From an uncultured Woeseiaceae bacterium (GTDB taxonomy: Bacteria; Pseudomonadota; Gammaproteobacteria; Steroidobacterales; Woeseiaceae), in the NCBI GenBank assembly GCA_905182415.1, contig CAJJBK010000001.1:1-64000 (forward strand): 64,000 nucleotides of DNA. Reading direction: 5' to 3'. The translations under genes were made by a program, and so were the position numbers. Shown in pieces: positions 1 to 10,181 of the stretch (the stretch's first letter is position 1; each line of letters begins with the position of its first letter). The notes beneath the pieces were generated by a model. The model saw nothing but the letters and a program-made list of their open reading frames with translations. It made no database searches and was not told the DNA's origin.

Positions 1-1586
1 AAATGAAAAAACGACTGCGTCAAGGCGCAAAACTTATAGTTCTTGATCCTCGTAAAATTGATTTAGTAAAAAGTCCACATATTAAAGCTGAGTATCATTT
101 ACCGCTGTTACCGGGCACAAATGTACCTTTAATAAATGCGCTTGCTCATACGATCGTAAAAGAAAATTTACTTGATGAGGAATATATAAAAGAAAGATGT
201 GATTTAGAATCTTTTGCTGCTTGGAAGCAATGTGTAATCAAACCCGAGAATGACCCAGATAATGTTGCTGGTATTGCTGGTGTAGATGCACAAATGATAA
301 GGGATGCGGCTCGCTTGTATGCCAACGCAAAAAGAGGCGCAATTTATTATGGTCTTGGTGTTACTGAACATAGTCAAGGATCGACCATGGTTATGGGAAT
401 GGCTAATTTAGCGATGTCAACTGGTAACATTGGTTTCTCTGGGGCTGGTGTTAATCCACTCCGAGGACAAAATAATGTCCAGGGATCATGTGATATGGGC
501 TCCTTCCCACATGAATTACCTGGCTATCAGTCAGTTAAAGATGAGGCTATTAGAAGTGTTTTTGAAGAGAATTGGAATGTAAAGATTGATCCTGAACCTG
601 GCTATCGTATTCCTAACATGTTCGATGCAGCGATAGCTGGAAAATTTATGGGAATGTACATTCAAGGAGAAGATATTGCTCAATCGGATCCTAACACACA
701 GCATGTAGAAGCAGCACTAGGCAATATGGAATGTATTGTAGTACAAGATTTATTCTTAAATGAAACAGCAAAATTTGCTCATGTTTTCCTTCCTGGAACT
801 TCATTTCTAGAGAAAGATGGCACTTTTATTAACGCAGAAAGACGAATCAATCGAGTCAGGCCGGTTATGAAACCAAGGCAAGGTATGGCGGAATGGAAAA
901 TTACCCAAAACCTTGCTAATGCACTTGGTTATCCAATGAATTTCAATAGTGAATCTGAGATTATGGATGAAATTGCTTTATTGACCCCAACATTCAGAAA
1001 TGTTTCTCATGATTTTCTAGATCGATTTGGGAGTGTTCAGTGGCCTTGTAACGAAAAAGCGCCCACAGGAACACCTATTATGCATATTGATAATTTTGTC
1101 AGAGGAAAAGGTTTATTTATTGAAACAGATTATGTGGCTACCGAAGAGAGGACCACAAGAAAATTCCCATTAATTTTAACGACTGGAAGAACACTCACAC
1201 AATATAATGTGGGAGCGCAAACAAGACGAACAGAAAATATTGTCTGGTATCGTGAGGATCTTCTTGAGATTCACCCGCATGACGCAGAGACAAGGGGTAT
1301 TAAGGATGGCAGTCGAATCTCTCTTGCTAGCAGAAAAGGGGATATTACATTAACCGCTAAAATCACTAAAAAAGTCCAGCCAGGAGTGGTTTATACGACT
1401 TTCCATGACCCTGAAACTGGTGCTAATGTTGTCACTACTGAATACAGTGATTGGGCGACTGATTGTCCAGAATATAAAGTCACTGCGGTTCAAGTTGCGC
1501 CTGCCACTCATCGATCAAAATGGCAAAATGAATTCCACATTCGCTCCAAGAAAGAAGGCAAAATACTTGAGACTGTCAAGCATTAG
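1..1586 (+). CDS. Formate dehydrogenase alpha (molybdopterin) subunit, 5' truncated by window edge
   Basis: Only the C-terminal part (about 527 residues) is present; the reading frame is open at the left edge, so the ATG at base 3 is internal. The protein is the catalytic subunit of a cytoplasmic NAD-linked type formate dehydrogenase, oxidising formate to CO2 at a bis-MGD molybdenum or tungsten centre. Visible are the molybdopterin-oxidoreductase core with its glycine-rich MGAM-type region around residues 120-170 (TGNIGFSGAGVNPLRGQNN) and the C-terminal dinucleotide-binding domain from about residue 390 (TTGRTLTQYN, then GANVVTTEYSDWATDCPEYK), which is typical of this family. The Fe-S domains and the Cys/Sec ligand would lie upstream, outside the window. 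No fdhD or delta-subunit gene follows. Confidence 0.93.
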   Translation, partial: MKKRLRQGAKLIVLDPRKIDLVKSPHIKAEYHLPLLPGTNVPLINALAHTIVKENLLDEEYIKERCDLESFAAWKQCVIKPENDPDNVAGIAGVDAQMIRDAARLYANAKRGAIYYGLGVTEHSQGSTMVMGMANLAMSTGNIGFSGAGVNPLRGQNNVQGSCDMGSFPHELPGYQSVKDEAIRSVFEENWNVKIDPEPGYRIPNMFDAAIAGKFMGMYIQGEDIAQSDPNTQHVEAALGNMECIVVQDLFLNETAKFAHVFLPGTSFLEKDGTFINAERRINRVRPVMKPRQGMAEWKITQNLANALGYPMNFNSESEIMDEIALLTPTFRNVSHDFLDRFGSVQWPCNEKAPTGTPIMHIDNFVRGKGLFIETDYVATEERTTRKFPLILTTGRTLTQYNVGAQTRRTENIVWYREDLLEIHPHDAETRGIKDGSRISLASRKGDITLTAKITKKVQPGVVYTTFHDPETGANVVTTEYSDWATDCPEYKVTAVQVAPATHRSKWQNEFHIRSKKEGKILETVKH

Positions 1587-1755
1587 ATCTCTTGCCAGGC
1601 GGCAAAGAACATATTGGACTGGAAATACTTAAACCATTAAAACAAGATAAGAATAATCTTCAGATGAAAACGGATTACCAAATTATCTTTGGATACCAAA
1701 AAAGCTTCTAGTTAAGATTTCGTAAATTTTCAAAACTACAAAAAGCATCCTATAA

Positions 1756-2373
1756 CTAATTCGATTTATCCAATAAAGTAAAGATCGTCCCCTCCATGGT
1801 CAAGCTATACATTAATCCTCTGCTATCAAATATAAAAGCGATAATAGGATCTAAAATTTTATCGCTATCAATTGATTGACCAAGACCTTTATCAATAATT
1901 GTGACGGTACCGTCTACTCCAACTTTCCAGCCAGGATTATTACGAAAATTATTCAAAACATCTTCAGTCATAAAAACCACAACAATTGCTTTTGCTTGAG
2001 CACCAACTTGAAAGCCCAATGATCCTGATGAAAGTCGATAATAACCTACACTGGAACCTGCTACCCTAAGAACGCCTTCGCCAGTCTCAATACCAACACC
2101 CATTCCAACTTTAATCACTCTCGGAAATATCAAATAACCATAAGCTTGATCAATATATAAAGTTGAATCATCAATTTCTTTGCTTAATAAACCTAAAGCT
2201 GTATTGGCATCACGATCAATTTCAGCAGCGGTCGCTTCAACAATATCCTTCAGAGAGCTCTTGACCGACTGCATAGCTTGGTTGAGTGTCTCATTGAGTT
2301 GCTGTGCTTGTATAAAAGTACCAAACAACAGCATGAAGAAAAATACGGTAAGTCTTTGTTTTACTGAATTCAT
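1756..2373 (-). CDS. Secreted SYLF/YSC84-domain lipid-binding protein
   Basis: A 205-residue protein with an N-terminal signal peptide (hydrophobic residues 8-22, likely cut after IQAQ). The remainder matches the SYLF (Ysc84) fold: an AYGYLIFPRVIKVGMGVGIE-type segment, then a GYYRLSSGSLGFQVGAQ segment, then KAIVVVFMT. SYLF domains bind phosphoinositides in eukaryotes; the bacterial exported members have no settled role but are thought to bind lipid or membrane. It is the last gene of the leftward run hutF-C-U-H-G-sorA-sorB and starts 16 bases after sorB, so it may be co-transcribed. The fold call is solid; the function is open. Confidence 0.85.
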   Translation of the reverse strand: MNSVKQRLTVFFFMLLFGTFIQAQQLNETLNQAMQSVKSSLKDIVEATAAEIDRDANTALGLLSKEIDDSTLYIDQAYGYLIFPRVIKVGMGVGIETGEGVLRVAGSSVGYYRLSSGSLGFQVGAQAKAIVVVFMTEDVLNNFRNNPGWKVGVDGTVTIIDKGLGQSIDSDKILDPIIAFIFDSRGLMYSLTMEGTIFTLLDKSN

Positions 2374-2389
2374 TTTTATTTTCCTGTTA

Positions 2390-2731
2390 TCACATTATTG
2401 GCATTAAATTTTTTGCTATTGGAGCTCTTCTTCGGTTTGCTTGTGGCGGATATGAATTTGACAAATAATTCAATATACCTTCCTCAGTGATCGCGTCAAA
2501 TTCCCATAGATTTTGCGTTTCTTGCATCCATTGAATCATGCTTCGCCAGCCTTCTTTATCTGCTCGTTGGGCAGTTACGAGTCTATAAGAATGGCAAGCT
2601 CCACAATGCATTCTGACAAGCTCCCACCCCGGTGCAATAAGAAGCCCTGTATTTAAATCCTTATCGACAGCAAATACATTGGCTGACGAGAGAAAAAGTA
2701 ATATTAAAATTAATTTAGGCATAAATATCAA
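2390..2731 (-). CDS. sorB: Sulfite dehydrogenase-type cytochrome c subunit (SorB-like)
   Basis: A 113-residue periplasmic monohaem cytochrome c. It has a signal peptide (residues 1-21, ending VFA) and one haem-binding motif, C43-G-A-C46-H47; Met residues near the C-terminus could supply the axial ligand. In SorAB enzymes this subunit takes electrons from the molybdenum subunit and passes them to soluble cytochrome c, hence towards the oxidase. Its start overlaps the sorA stop: a TTG at 2731 shares TTGA with the TGA of sorA, while an ATG at 2722 is the alternative. The call rests on the haem motif plus adjacency to sorA; sequence similarity to known SorB was judged only by eye. Confidence 0.82.
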   Translation of the reverse strand: MIFMPKLILILLFLSSANVFAVDKDLNTGLLIAPGWELVRMHCGACHSYRLVTAQRADKEGWRSMIQWMQETQNLWEFDAITEEGILNYLSNSYPPQANRRRAPIAKNLMPIM

Positions 2732-4044
2732 GCAACGATATTAATAGCTATTCGATGGCATGCATTGTTTAAATAGCCACGTGGATTCCATTGCGGAAGG
2801 ATTACTGGTTGCGAGTTTCCATAATCATCTTCAGCTCTGATCCAGACCTCATAATAGCCAGTTTCTGGAAAAATTATATCTTGTATCCAGTGTTGCCATG
2901 CGAACTTATTTATTGGTTTCTCTAACTGGGTCAACTGCCAATTTGCACCAAAATCAATAGACGCATATACGTTTTTTACACTAAAATCACCGGCCCAAGC
3001 ATGGCCTCTTATTCTCAATTTATTTTTTAGATTATGAATAATTCCAGACCTTGGATAAGTAATAATCGATTTCACCGGCATAGACTCAATAATACACATA
3101 TCCTCATCAGCCACTTTTGTTCCAGGTGCTACTGGCTTGCAAGGTACTCGATAAGATTGGCCATTCATTTTCGGGCCATCGTGAATTTGATCCCTAATTA
3201 ATATCTTAGAGAGCCATTTTCCACTTACCGATGCTGGCCATCCTGAGCAAATCATTCTCAATGGAGCGCCATGAATTAATGGCAGTGGTTCGCCATTCAT
3301 ATCCCACACTAAGAGCGATTCATTTTCCAACGCTTTGTATAAAGGAACGCCACGTGATATTGGTTTTTTCGCAGGATCACCAGAAAGGTGTCTGTCTTTT
3401 CCTTCGTATGCAACATAGACAGCATCTTCTTTAATACCAGCATACTTAAGGACATCACTCAATCTAACTCCGGTCCATTGTGGGCAGCCAATTGCGCCTG
3501 TTGACCATTGATTACCTTTGGCAGGTGGAAAAAATTCAGATCTTCCATTGCCACCACACTCAAGTTGTAATTGTAAAGTATGATGAGCAAAGTTATTTTT
3601 CAGCTCATTAAGAGTAATAGTCTTAGTTTCAACACAAGATTCACCTTCAATAGTCAGCTCCCATTTATCTGGGTTAACAGTTTCTTGACTAGGTTGAATG
3701 CCATTATTTCTTATGAATAATCGTGAGGCAGGAGTCACCTTATCATCAAGAAGATGTGGGGGAGTTTCAGCATTAACAGGCCTATCATTTAGTAACGTTA
3801 GACCGTCCTTTCCATATAACTCAAATAATTGATCAGTTTGAGAAAATGCTGCTGGTATTAGTCCAGCAGGCATGTTGCTTGCAAATGGAATTGACGCACC
3901 TAAAGCAGCACCCATGGAAATAAGACCGCTTTTTCTTAAAAAACCTCGCCTCGTTAACGGGTCACTCTTTCTGCCCCATAATATTTCATCTGCCAACACT
4001 GAATTGTTTTCATAAAGCTTGTGCAATCCCATTATTTTTTTCAT
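2728..4044 (-). CDS. sorA: Sulfite oxidase-family molybdoenzyme, Tat-exported (SorA-like)
   Basis: A 438-residue oxidoreductase of the sulfite oxidase family, predicted to act in the periplasm with the downstream cytochrome. It carries a Tat leader (TRRGFLRKSG at residues 31-40, followed by a hydrophobic stretch). The Mo-molybdopterin domain contains the invariant cysteine in LECGGNGRSEF (C163), and the C-terminal half is the Ig-like dimerisation domain ending NPRGYLNNACHRIAI, as in SorA. Expected reaction: sulfite to sulfate with electrons to cytochrome c. It starts two bases after the hutG stop, so it appears to belong to the hut transcript, which is unusual. Other sulfite-oxidase-fold enzymes use different substrates, so sulfite itself is an inference. 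Confidence 0.88.
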   Translation of the reverse strand: MKKIMGLHKLYENNSVLADEILWGRKSDPLTRRGFLRKSGLISMGAALGASIPFASNMPAGLIPAAFSQTDQLFELYGKDGLTLLNDRPVNAETPPHLLDDKVTPASRLFIRNNGIQPSQETVNPDKWELTIEGESCVETKTITLNELKNNFAHHTLQLQLECGGNGRSEFFPPAKGNQWSTGAIGCPQWTGVRLSDVLKYAGIKEDAVYVAYEGKDRHLSGDPAKKPISRGVPLYKALENESLLVWDMNGEPLPLIHGAPLRMICSGWPASVSGKWLSKILIRDQIHDGPKMNGQSYRVPCKPVAPGTKVADEDMCIIESMPVKSIITYPRSGIIHNLKNKLRIRGHAWAGDFSVKNVYASIDFGANWQLTQLEKPINKFAWQHWIQDIIFPETGYYEVWIRAEDDYGNSQPVILPQWNPRGYLNNACHRIAINIVA

Positions 4045-4046
4045 GT

Positions 4047-4868
4047 TCAGTCCAGAGATTTATTGTATTTTTCTGCAGCCATCATAAATGCTTCAAGCAT
4101 CTTTTTTAAGGTAATCATTAATTTTTTTGCTAGAACACTATCATAGGTTAATAAGGACTCATTCATATAGCAACTTTGTGCAATTTCAAGTTGAATTGCA
4201 TAAATCTGATCCTGAGGTACGCCATAATGACGGGTTATAAAACCACCTTTAAATCTCTGATTCGATACTGATGAATAATTTGATTCACTAGCTATTCTAG
4301 TTACTGCTTCTTCAATCTCCAAAGGGCAGCTCTGACCAGAATTAGTGCCAGTATTTAAATCAGGTAACTTTCCATCAAACAAATCAGGGACATATGTCTT
4401 TATCGAATGTGCGTCCCATAATAACGCATAGCCAAATTCTATTTTCTTCTGATTAAGTACTGCTTTTATTTTCTCATGATAAGGAGACCAATACGATGCA
4501 ATACGCTGATTTATTTCATCTGCATTAATATCACTCTTTGGAGAATAAATATTTTTATTAGAAAATGTCTTCAAAGGGCATAAGCCTGTTGATTTTTGAT
4601 CCTCATATAGCTTTATATCCTCCGAAGATCGATTTAAATCAACCACATATCTCGAGTAATCAGCACTAATAACGCTTGCTTCAAGTTCATGATTAAAATT
4701 ATAAAGGTTATTCACATACCAATCAGTATCGGGCAACGTAAGTGCTTCTTTAGTCATTTGATTAGACATTCCTACTTTTAACTTTCTTCCATCATGAGGG
4801 ATACTCAACAGTAATGGTGATCGCCCATGCTGAAATGTAAATGGATCAGATGTCTTTACAAGATTCAT
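4047..4868 (-). CDS. hutG: N-formylglutamate deformylase (HutG)
   Basis: A 273-residue cytoplasmic hydrolase that converts N-formyl-L-glutamate to glutamate and formate, the last step of the five-step histidine route. Family marks are SIPHDGRKL near the N-terminus, DTDWYVNNLY, YVVDLNRSSED and ALLWDAHSIKTYVP, which carry the putative metal-binding His and Asp residues. The start overlaps the hutH stop by four bases, giving translational coupling. It completes hutF-hutC-hutU-hutH-hutG; the formate it releases could feed the formate dehydrogenase whose gene ends at 1586, though the two are convergent rather than one operon. Confidence 0.95.
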   Translation of the reverse strand: MNLVKTSDPFTFQHGRSPLLLSIPHDGRKLKVGMSNQMTKEALTLPDTDWYVNNLYNFNHELEASVISADYSRYVVDLNRSSEDIKLYEDQKSTGLCPLKTFSNKNIYSPKSDINADEINQRIASYWSPYHEKIKAVLNQKKIEFGYALLWDAHSIKTYVPDLFDGKLPDLNTGTNSGQSCPLEIEEAVTRIASESNYSSVSNQRFKGGFITRHYGVPQDQIYAIQLEIAQSCYMNESLLTYDSVLAKKLMITLKKMLEAFMMAAEKYNKSLD

Positions 4869-6385
4869 TTAGAGAATATTTCGTGCTCTTTCGGGCACAA
4901 TTCTCCAGTAATTATGAGCCTAGATAAATGCTCAATATCTGGAGCTAGCGATCGATCATTATTTAAAGGATCTGATATTGCACGTATATTATTCATAATA
5001 TTATGTAACTTTTTGGAGGTATTCATAGGTTTATGAAAATCAACGCCTTGTGCGGCACTTAAATATTCAATCGCAATCACATGAGCCAGATTTTGAGTCA
5101 TAGTCAGAAGACGATAGGCTGCATGAGTAGCCATACTAACATGATCTTCCTGGTTCGCAGAGGTGGGTATGCTGTCGACACTCGCAGGATATGCTAGATT
5201 TTTATTCTCAGACACCAGTGCTGCAGCTGTGACCTGAGGAATCATAAAACCCGAGTTTAAGCCACTTTCTTTAACTAAAAAAGCAGGTAATCCGCTTAAT
5301 TGTGGATCTATTAGCAAAGCACACCTTCTTTCAGCTATAGATCCAATTTCAGCAATGGCTAAGGCAAGATGGTCAGCTGCAAAAGCTATTGGTTCAGCAT
5401 GAAAATTACCGCCAGATAAAATTTCTTTAGTGTCTACAAATACTAAAGGGTTATCAGTAACGGCATTAGCTTCAATAACTAAAATTGATGAGACATGGTG
5501 CATAATATCTAAACATGCCCCCATAACTTGTGGCTGGCATCGAATAGAATAAGGATCTTGTACTCGATCACAGTCATTGTGTGAAATCATAATTTCACTG
5601 CCTTGAAGCAAATATTTTAATTTTTTTGCAACAACTTTTTGACCATAATGACCTCTGGCATCATGTATGCGAGAATCGAATGGTTTTTGACTCCCTTTTA
5701 TTGCATCTACCGTTAATGCACCCGCATATATGGCCGCTTGGAATAAGTTCTCTAATTCAAAATACGCACTAATTGCTATAGCTGTTGAGACTTGCGTTCC
5801 ATTTAGTAGAGCCAAACCTTCTTTTGGTCCCAATTTCAAAGGCTCAAGTGAACAGGCTTTCAAAGCTTCTTCAGCGCTGATAACTTTCCCATTGAAAGAT
5901 GCGTGCCCCTCCCCAATAAGTACTTGGGAAAGATGTGCTAAAGGCGCCAGATCACCTGAGGCCCCAACAGAGCCTTTCGCGGGTATACAAGGAAATATTT
6001 GATGATTAATAAGATCACATAAGCGTTGTATGACATTATTACATACCCCCGATAAACCTTGAGAAAGAGCCATTATTTTAAGTACAACAATGATCTTAAC
6101 TATCTTCTCTGGCAAAAATTCACCCACTCCTACTGCATGTGAGCAAACTAAATTTCTTTGTAACTCCTCTAAATCTTGATTTTCTATTCGAATCTTAGCT
6201 AGCTTACCAAAACCAGTATTCACCCCATAAACAGTTTCATTGTTATTAATCGAGGCTTGAATTTGTTGAAAAGCAAGATCAACTTTATCTTTAACAGATT
6301 GATCAATTGATATCTCTATAGATTCAGAAGCAATTTTTCTTAAGGAGTCTAAATCTAATGGTTTGTTATCTATATGTAATTTCAT
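4865..6385 (-). CDS. hutH: Histidine ammonia-lyase
   Basis: A 506-residue lyase, the usual family length, that removes ammonia from L-histidine to give urocanate. The Ala-Ser-Gly triad that cyclises into the MIO cofactor is at residues 142-144 within GSVGASGDLAPLAH, and YGVNTGFGKL (53-62) provides the conserved catalytic tyrosine region. Further family blocks such as ALLNGTQVSTA and VQDPYSIRCQPQ are intact. It lies between hutU (nine-base gap) and hutG (four-base overlap), as part of a tight leftward operon probably controlled by the operator at 10182-10191. Confidence 0.98.
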   Translation of the reverse strand: MKLHIDNKPLDLDSLRKIASESIEISIDQSVKDKVDLAFQQIQASINNNETVYGVNTGFGKLAKIRIENQDLEELQRNLVCSHAVGVGEFLPEKIVKIIVVLKIMALSQGLSGVCNNVIQRLCDLINHQIFPCIPAKGSVGASGDLAPLAHLSQVLIGEGHASFNGKVISAEEALKACSLEPLKLGPKEGLALLNGTQVSTAIAISAYFELENLFQAAIYAGALTVDAIKGSQKPFDSRIHDARGHYGQKVVAKKLKYLLQGSEIMISHNDCDRVQDPYSIRCQPQVMGACLDIMHHVSSILVIEANAVTDNPLVFVDTKEILSGGNFHAEPIAFAADHLALAIAEIGSIAERRCALLIDPQLSGLPAFLVKESGLNSGFMIPQVTAAALVSENKNLAYPASVDSIPTSANQEDHVSMATHAAYRLLTMTQNLAHVIAIEYLSAAQGVDFHKPMNTSKKLHNIMNNIRAISDPLNNDRSLAPDIEHLSRLIITGELCPKEHEIFSK

Positions 6386-6393
6386 TGTTAAAC

Positions 6394-8067
6394 CTAATTT
6401 TTTATCATTGGTAAATTGAGATCATGCTCATTTGCACAATCAATGGCGTCTTTATAGCCAGCATCCACATGACGCATAACTCCTGTCGCCGGATCATTCC
6501 ATAAAACACGTGAAATTCTTTGGTCTGCCTCAATGGTACCGTCACAAACAATGACTAATCCAGAGTGTTGAGAATAACCCATACCAACACCGCCCCCATG
6601 ATGTAACGAAACCCAGGTCGCACCGCCAGCAGTACTTAGGAGTGCATTTAGCAAAGGCCAATCTGAAATCGCATCGGAGCCATCTAGCATAGCTTCAGTT
6701 TCACGATTAGGACTGGCAACTGATCCACTATCTAGATGATCTCGCCCAATTACAACCGGTGCACTTAATTCACCATTTCTAACCATCTCATTAAATGCAA
6801 GCGCCATACGATCTCGCTGCCCTAGACCTAACCAGCAAATTCTTGCGGGCAATCCTTGGAATTTTATTTTATCTTGTGCTGCATCTATCCATCTATGTAA
6901 ATGCATATCATCAGGTATCAATTCTTTCACTTTTGCATCGGTTTTATAGATATCTTCAGGGTCACCAGATAGTGCTACCCAACGAAATGGTCCTATGCCT
7001 CGACAAAAGAGAGGTCTTACATAAGCTGGAACAAATCCAGGAAATGCAAAGGCTTCTTTTACGCCTTCGTCATAAGCCACTTGCCTTAAATTATTACCAT
7101 AATCAACTGTTGGAATTCCAGCATGATGGAATTCCAGCATTGCTTCTATATGTTTCGCCATTGATTTTTTTGCAGCTTTGGCTACTGCCTCAGGATCAGA
7201 GATTTGTTTCTCATACCATTCTTTAATAGTCCATCCAATAGGTAAATAACCATTTACAGGATCATGTGCCGAAGTTTGATCCGTGACAATATCTGGTTTG
7301 ATATCTCGTTTAATCATTTCTGGAAGAATTTCTGCAGCATTACCTAACAAGCCAACAGATAAAGGCATATTCTTTTGTATTGATTGATTGATTAAATCCA
7401 TTGCCTCATCAAGTGAATCTACTGCACGATCAAGATATTTACTTTCCAATCTTTTTTCGATTCGTTCAGCACTACACTCTATCGCTAACATAGATGCTCC
7501 TGCCATTGTGGCTGCAAGCGGTTGTGCGCCTCCCATTCCACCTAAACCAGCGGTAAGTATCCAACGACCATTCAAATCGCCATTAAAATGTTGCCGCCCC
7601 ATTTCCACGAACGTTTCATATGTGCCTTGCACAATCCCTTGGCTGCCAATATAGATCCAAGAGCCGGCTGTCATCTGACCGTACATCATTAAACCTTTCT
7701 TATCTAACTCTCTAAAATGCTCCCAATTCGCCCAAGCTGGGACCAAATTTGAATTTGCAATCAATACTCGAGGAGCATTCGTGTGAGTTTTAAATACGCC
7801 AACTGGTTTTCCAGATTGGATCAATAATGTTTCATCGTCATCAAGTGCAGTCAAGCTCGATACAATAGAATCAAAACACTCCCAATTTCTTGCTGCTTTA
7901 CCGATTCCACCATACACAATCAGCTCATCAGGATTTTCTGCTACTTCTGGGTCAAGGTTATTCATTAGCATCCTCAAAGGCGCTTCTGTTAACCAACTTT
8001 TGGCTGTAAGCTTTGATCCTACTGGTGATTTAATTACGCGCTTTTCTTTCATAATAGTTCTCATCAT
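6394..8067 (-). CDS. hutU: Urocanate hydratase
   Basis: A 557-residue enzyme, exactly the usual length, that hydrates urocanate to 4-imidazolone-5-propionate with tightly bound NAD+. Visible family marks are [11 protein letters not shown] near residue 52, the glycine-rich [23 protein letters not shown]-binding loop near residue 172, and the active-site cysteine block [16 protein letters not shown] near residue 408. The start overlaps the hutC stop by four bases (ATGA type). Earlier Met choices differ only by a few residues (MMRTIMKEK). Second enzyme of the hut pathway here. Confidence 0.98.
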   Translation of the reverse strand: MMRTIMKEKRVIKSPVGSKLTAKSWLTEAPLRMLMNNLDPEVAENPDELIVYGGIGKAARNWECFDSIVSSLTALDDDETLLIQSGKPVGVFKTHTNAPRVLIANSNLVPAWANWEHFRELDKKGLMMYGQMTAGSWIYIGSQGIVQGTYETFVEMGRQHFNGDLNGRWILTAGLGGMGGAQPLAATMAGASMLAIECSAERIEKRLESKYLDRAVDSLDEAMDLINQSIQKNMPLSVGLLGNAAEILPEMIKRDIKPDIVTDQTSAHDPVNGYLPIGWTIKEWYEKQISDPEAVAKAAKKSMAKHIEAMLEFHHAGIPTVDYGNNLRQVAYDEGVKEAFAFPGFVPAYVRPLFCRGIGPFRWVALSGDPEDIYKTDAKVKELIPDDMHLHRWIDAAQDKIKFQGLPARICWLGLGQRDRMALAFNEMVRNGELSAPVVIGRDHLDSGSVASPNRETEAMLDGSDAISDWPLLNALLSTAGGATWVSLHHGGGVGMGYSQHSGLVIVCDGTIEADQRISRVLWNDPATGVMRHVDAGYKDAIDCANEHDLNLPMIKN

Positions 8068-8810
8068 AATTTATTTAATGTTGTGATATTTTTCTCTTGT
8101 GGCGGTTTATAATGTCCAATCAGTTCGTACCGATCGCCAGGATGAAAGAATCTTCCGTAAGTTACTGGCTTACCTAAAACCCATGTTCGCCGGGTAATCA
8201 AAAGACATGGCTGACCCTGATCAATTTGCAAAAGGTTGCTTATAGCATTCTCAGGTATTACCGCTTTAACCACTTGCTCTGCCTCTTGGAGCGGTGCGAT
8301 ACCACTCAGATAAGCACTTGGAGTTACAAGAGAAAAATCTTGTTTCATAAAACCAGGAGCAAATGAAGTATCAACAAAACGATCTTCAATTTGAATTGGT
8401 ATATCATTTTCATAATGCACCAACAAAATATGAGCTACCTCCATATCTTTATTTATATTCATTGCCTTTGCGATATCTTTAGGAACAACTTTCTTTACAT
8501 GCTTTATGACTCTTGAAGAATACTCATGGCCTCGCGATTTCACTTCATCAGCAATATTTCTCACCTCAAGTAAATGTGATGTTGCTTTGAGATCAGAAAC
8601 AAACGATCCAACTCCTGCTTTACGATCTAAATAACCCTCATCGTTCAATTCACGCAATGCTCGATTTGCTGTCATTCTTGAAACTCCCATTGAGACAACA
8701 AGTTGGTTTTCTGATGGTACTCTTTGTGATGGCTTTAGAGCTCCACTTGATATCTGATCAATGATTAATTCTTTGAGCTGCTGATAACGAGGAGTTTTCC
8801 TTAACATCAT
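8064..8810 (-). CDS. hutC: Histidine utilisation repressor, GntR family (HutC)
   Basis: A 248-residue transcription factor. The N-terminal GntR winged helix (about residues 8-75) contains [26 protein letters not shown], a classic helix-turn-helix, followed by a UTRA effector domain (about 95-235). HutC proteins bind operators related to TGTATATACA and release them when urocanate binds. A perfect copy lies in the hutF-hutI intergenic region at 10182-10191. The gene is embedded between hutF and hutU with overlapping stop/start codons on both sides, so it would repress its own operon. Confidence 0.95.
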   Translation of the reverse strand: MMLRKTPRYQQLKELIIDQISSGALKPSQRVPSENQLVVSMGVSRMTANRALRELNDEGYLDRKAGVGSFVSDLKATSHLLEVRNIADEVKSRGHEYSSRVIKHVKKVVPKDIAKAMNINKDMEVAHILLVHYENDIPIQIEDRFVDTSFAPGFMKQDFSLVTPSAYLSGIAPLQEAEQVVKAVIPENAISNLLQIDQGQPCLLITRRTWVLGKPVTYGRFFHPGDRYELIGHYKPPQEKNITTLNKL

Positions 8811-10162
8811 CAGTCTCTCGATTTTCTGTTAGATATTTTATGCATGGCTATCTGGAAGTTTTTCTTGATAAGAGGATCAGTCATAAGCCACTCTCCATGA
8901 ATCATAATTCGATTTACTAAAGAATTATGATTGGAAAAAATAATCGCATCCAATAACGTATTAGTTTCATGCGCTACAAGAGAGGGATTGTCACTGGACA
9001 GCTCAAGAAAGTCTGCATAGCCTCCTTTTTTAAGTGAGCCTATTTTCTTATTACCTGAGGCAAGCGCTCCTCCATCTAAAGCCATGTTAAATAAACAATA
9101 TCCACTACTTCGATCTTCTGAAGATGTTATATTTCTCTCTAGCTTCACCAATCTTTGCACATACTCCAACCAACGTAATTCCTCAAAAGGATTAATCGAA
9201 ATATTACTGTCCGAACCTATAGCTAACTTTCCACCTTGAGTCACATAATCATGTAACTTGAAAATGCCATCACCTAAATTTGCTTCAGTAGTTGGACATA
9301 AACAGACAACAGCCCCTGATTTTGCCAGAATATTTAACTCTTCTTCATCTAGATGTGTCGCATGAACAAGGCACCAATTCTCGTCAACAGCGTAATTATC
9401 TATTAACCATTCAACGGGCCTCTTCTCATATATCTCATAAAAGTCCATTACCTCTTTTTGTTGTTCAGCAATATGCAAATGAAAAGGAACTTGTTCTTCT
9501 TTAGCGAAATCAACTATCTTTTGCATAGAAGCATTTGTCACTGCACGCAAACTATGTACCCCAATTGCCAAAGAATGTCGTTTAGCAAGAATTGATTTTG
9601 CGTATTGATAGTGAAGAATTAGCTCTTCACAAGTAAGATAAAATTGCTCCTGCCTAGCTGATAATATCTCGTCTTTAAAACCCCCTCTTTGATAAAGGAC
9701 AGGGGTATATATTAATCTAATGCCAGTAGAAGTAGCCGCCTCAACAAGTGCCTCTAATAAAGTATGATTGAACTCATCTGTCCCTTGCTCTCGATGTAGA
9801 TAATGAAATTCCACAACCGAGGTATAGCCATTCTCAAGCATCTCTTGATAAGCCTGCGCTGCTATTGCAGAAATAATTGAAGCATCAACCTGTTCTACAA
9901 GTTGATACATGGTCTCGCGCCATGTCCAAAAATTATCTTGGGTACTGGCAGGCTTAAATTCAGTAAGTCCACTCATGGCTCTCTGAAAACTATGATTATG
10001 CGCATTGCATAAACCCGGTATAAGGATATCAATAATCTCATCCTGAGATTGAGTCGTAGCATCAAGCTTAATATCTTGGATTACTCCATTAGATATATCC
10101 AAACGAACATTTTTCTGCCAGCTATCCTCTAAATATATATTTTTTGCGTAAATTGATTGCAT
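8810..10162 (-). CDS. hutF: Formimidoylglutamate deiminase
   Basis: A 450-residue amidohydrolase-superfamily enzyme that deiminates N-formimidoyl-L-glutamate to N-formyl-L-glutamate and ammonia, the branch used with HutG. Metal-binding blocks are CNAHNHSFQRAM near residue 52 (H-x-H), HLHIAEQQKEV, LVHATHLDEEEL and GSDSNISINP (catalytic Asp). It is the first gene of the leftward hut operon, with its start 82 bases from the divergent hutI start. The presence of hutF plus hutG rather than hutE shows that the five-step pathway is used. Confidence 0.95.
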   Translation of the reverse strand: MQSIYAKNIYLEDSWQKNVRLDISNGVIQDIKLDATTQSQDEIIDILIPGLCNAHNHSFQRAMSGLTEFKPASTQDNFWTWRETMYQLVEQVDASIISAIAAQAYQEMLENGYTSVVEFHYLHREQGTDEFNHTLLEALVEAATSTGIRLIYTPVLYQRGGFKDEILSARQEQFYLTCEELILHYQYAKSILAKRHSLAIGVHSLRAVTNASMQKIVDFAKEEQVPFHLHIAEQQKEVMDFYEIYEKRPVEWLIDNYAVDENWCLVHATHLDEEELNILAKSGAVVCLCPTTEANLGDGIFKLHDYVTQGGKLAIGSDSNISINPFEELRWLEYVQRLVKLERNITSSEDRSSGYCLFNMALDGGALASGNKKIGSLKKGGYADFLELSSDNPSLVAHETNTLLDAIIFSNHNSLVNRIMIHGEWLMTDPLIKKNFQIAMHKISNRKSRD

Positions 10163-10181
10163 AATTATTCTAAAAATTAGT

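Noticed and set aside
1588-1609. Hairpin-like TTGCC-AGGC-GGCAA just after the formate dehydrogenase stop
   Set aside because: The stem is five base pairs with a bulge next to it, and no T-run follows, so it does not support a terminator call.
1587-1755. Possible delta subunit (FdsD) or fdhD gene after formate dehydrogenase
   Set aside because: The 169 bases hold no long open frame and no sequence resembling these proteins. I read them as empty spacer.
6795-7226. 143-codon open frame on the + strand
   Set aside because: It lies wholly antisense inside hutU, whose family match is complete; the peptide has no family features.
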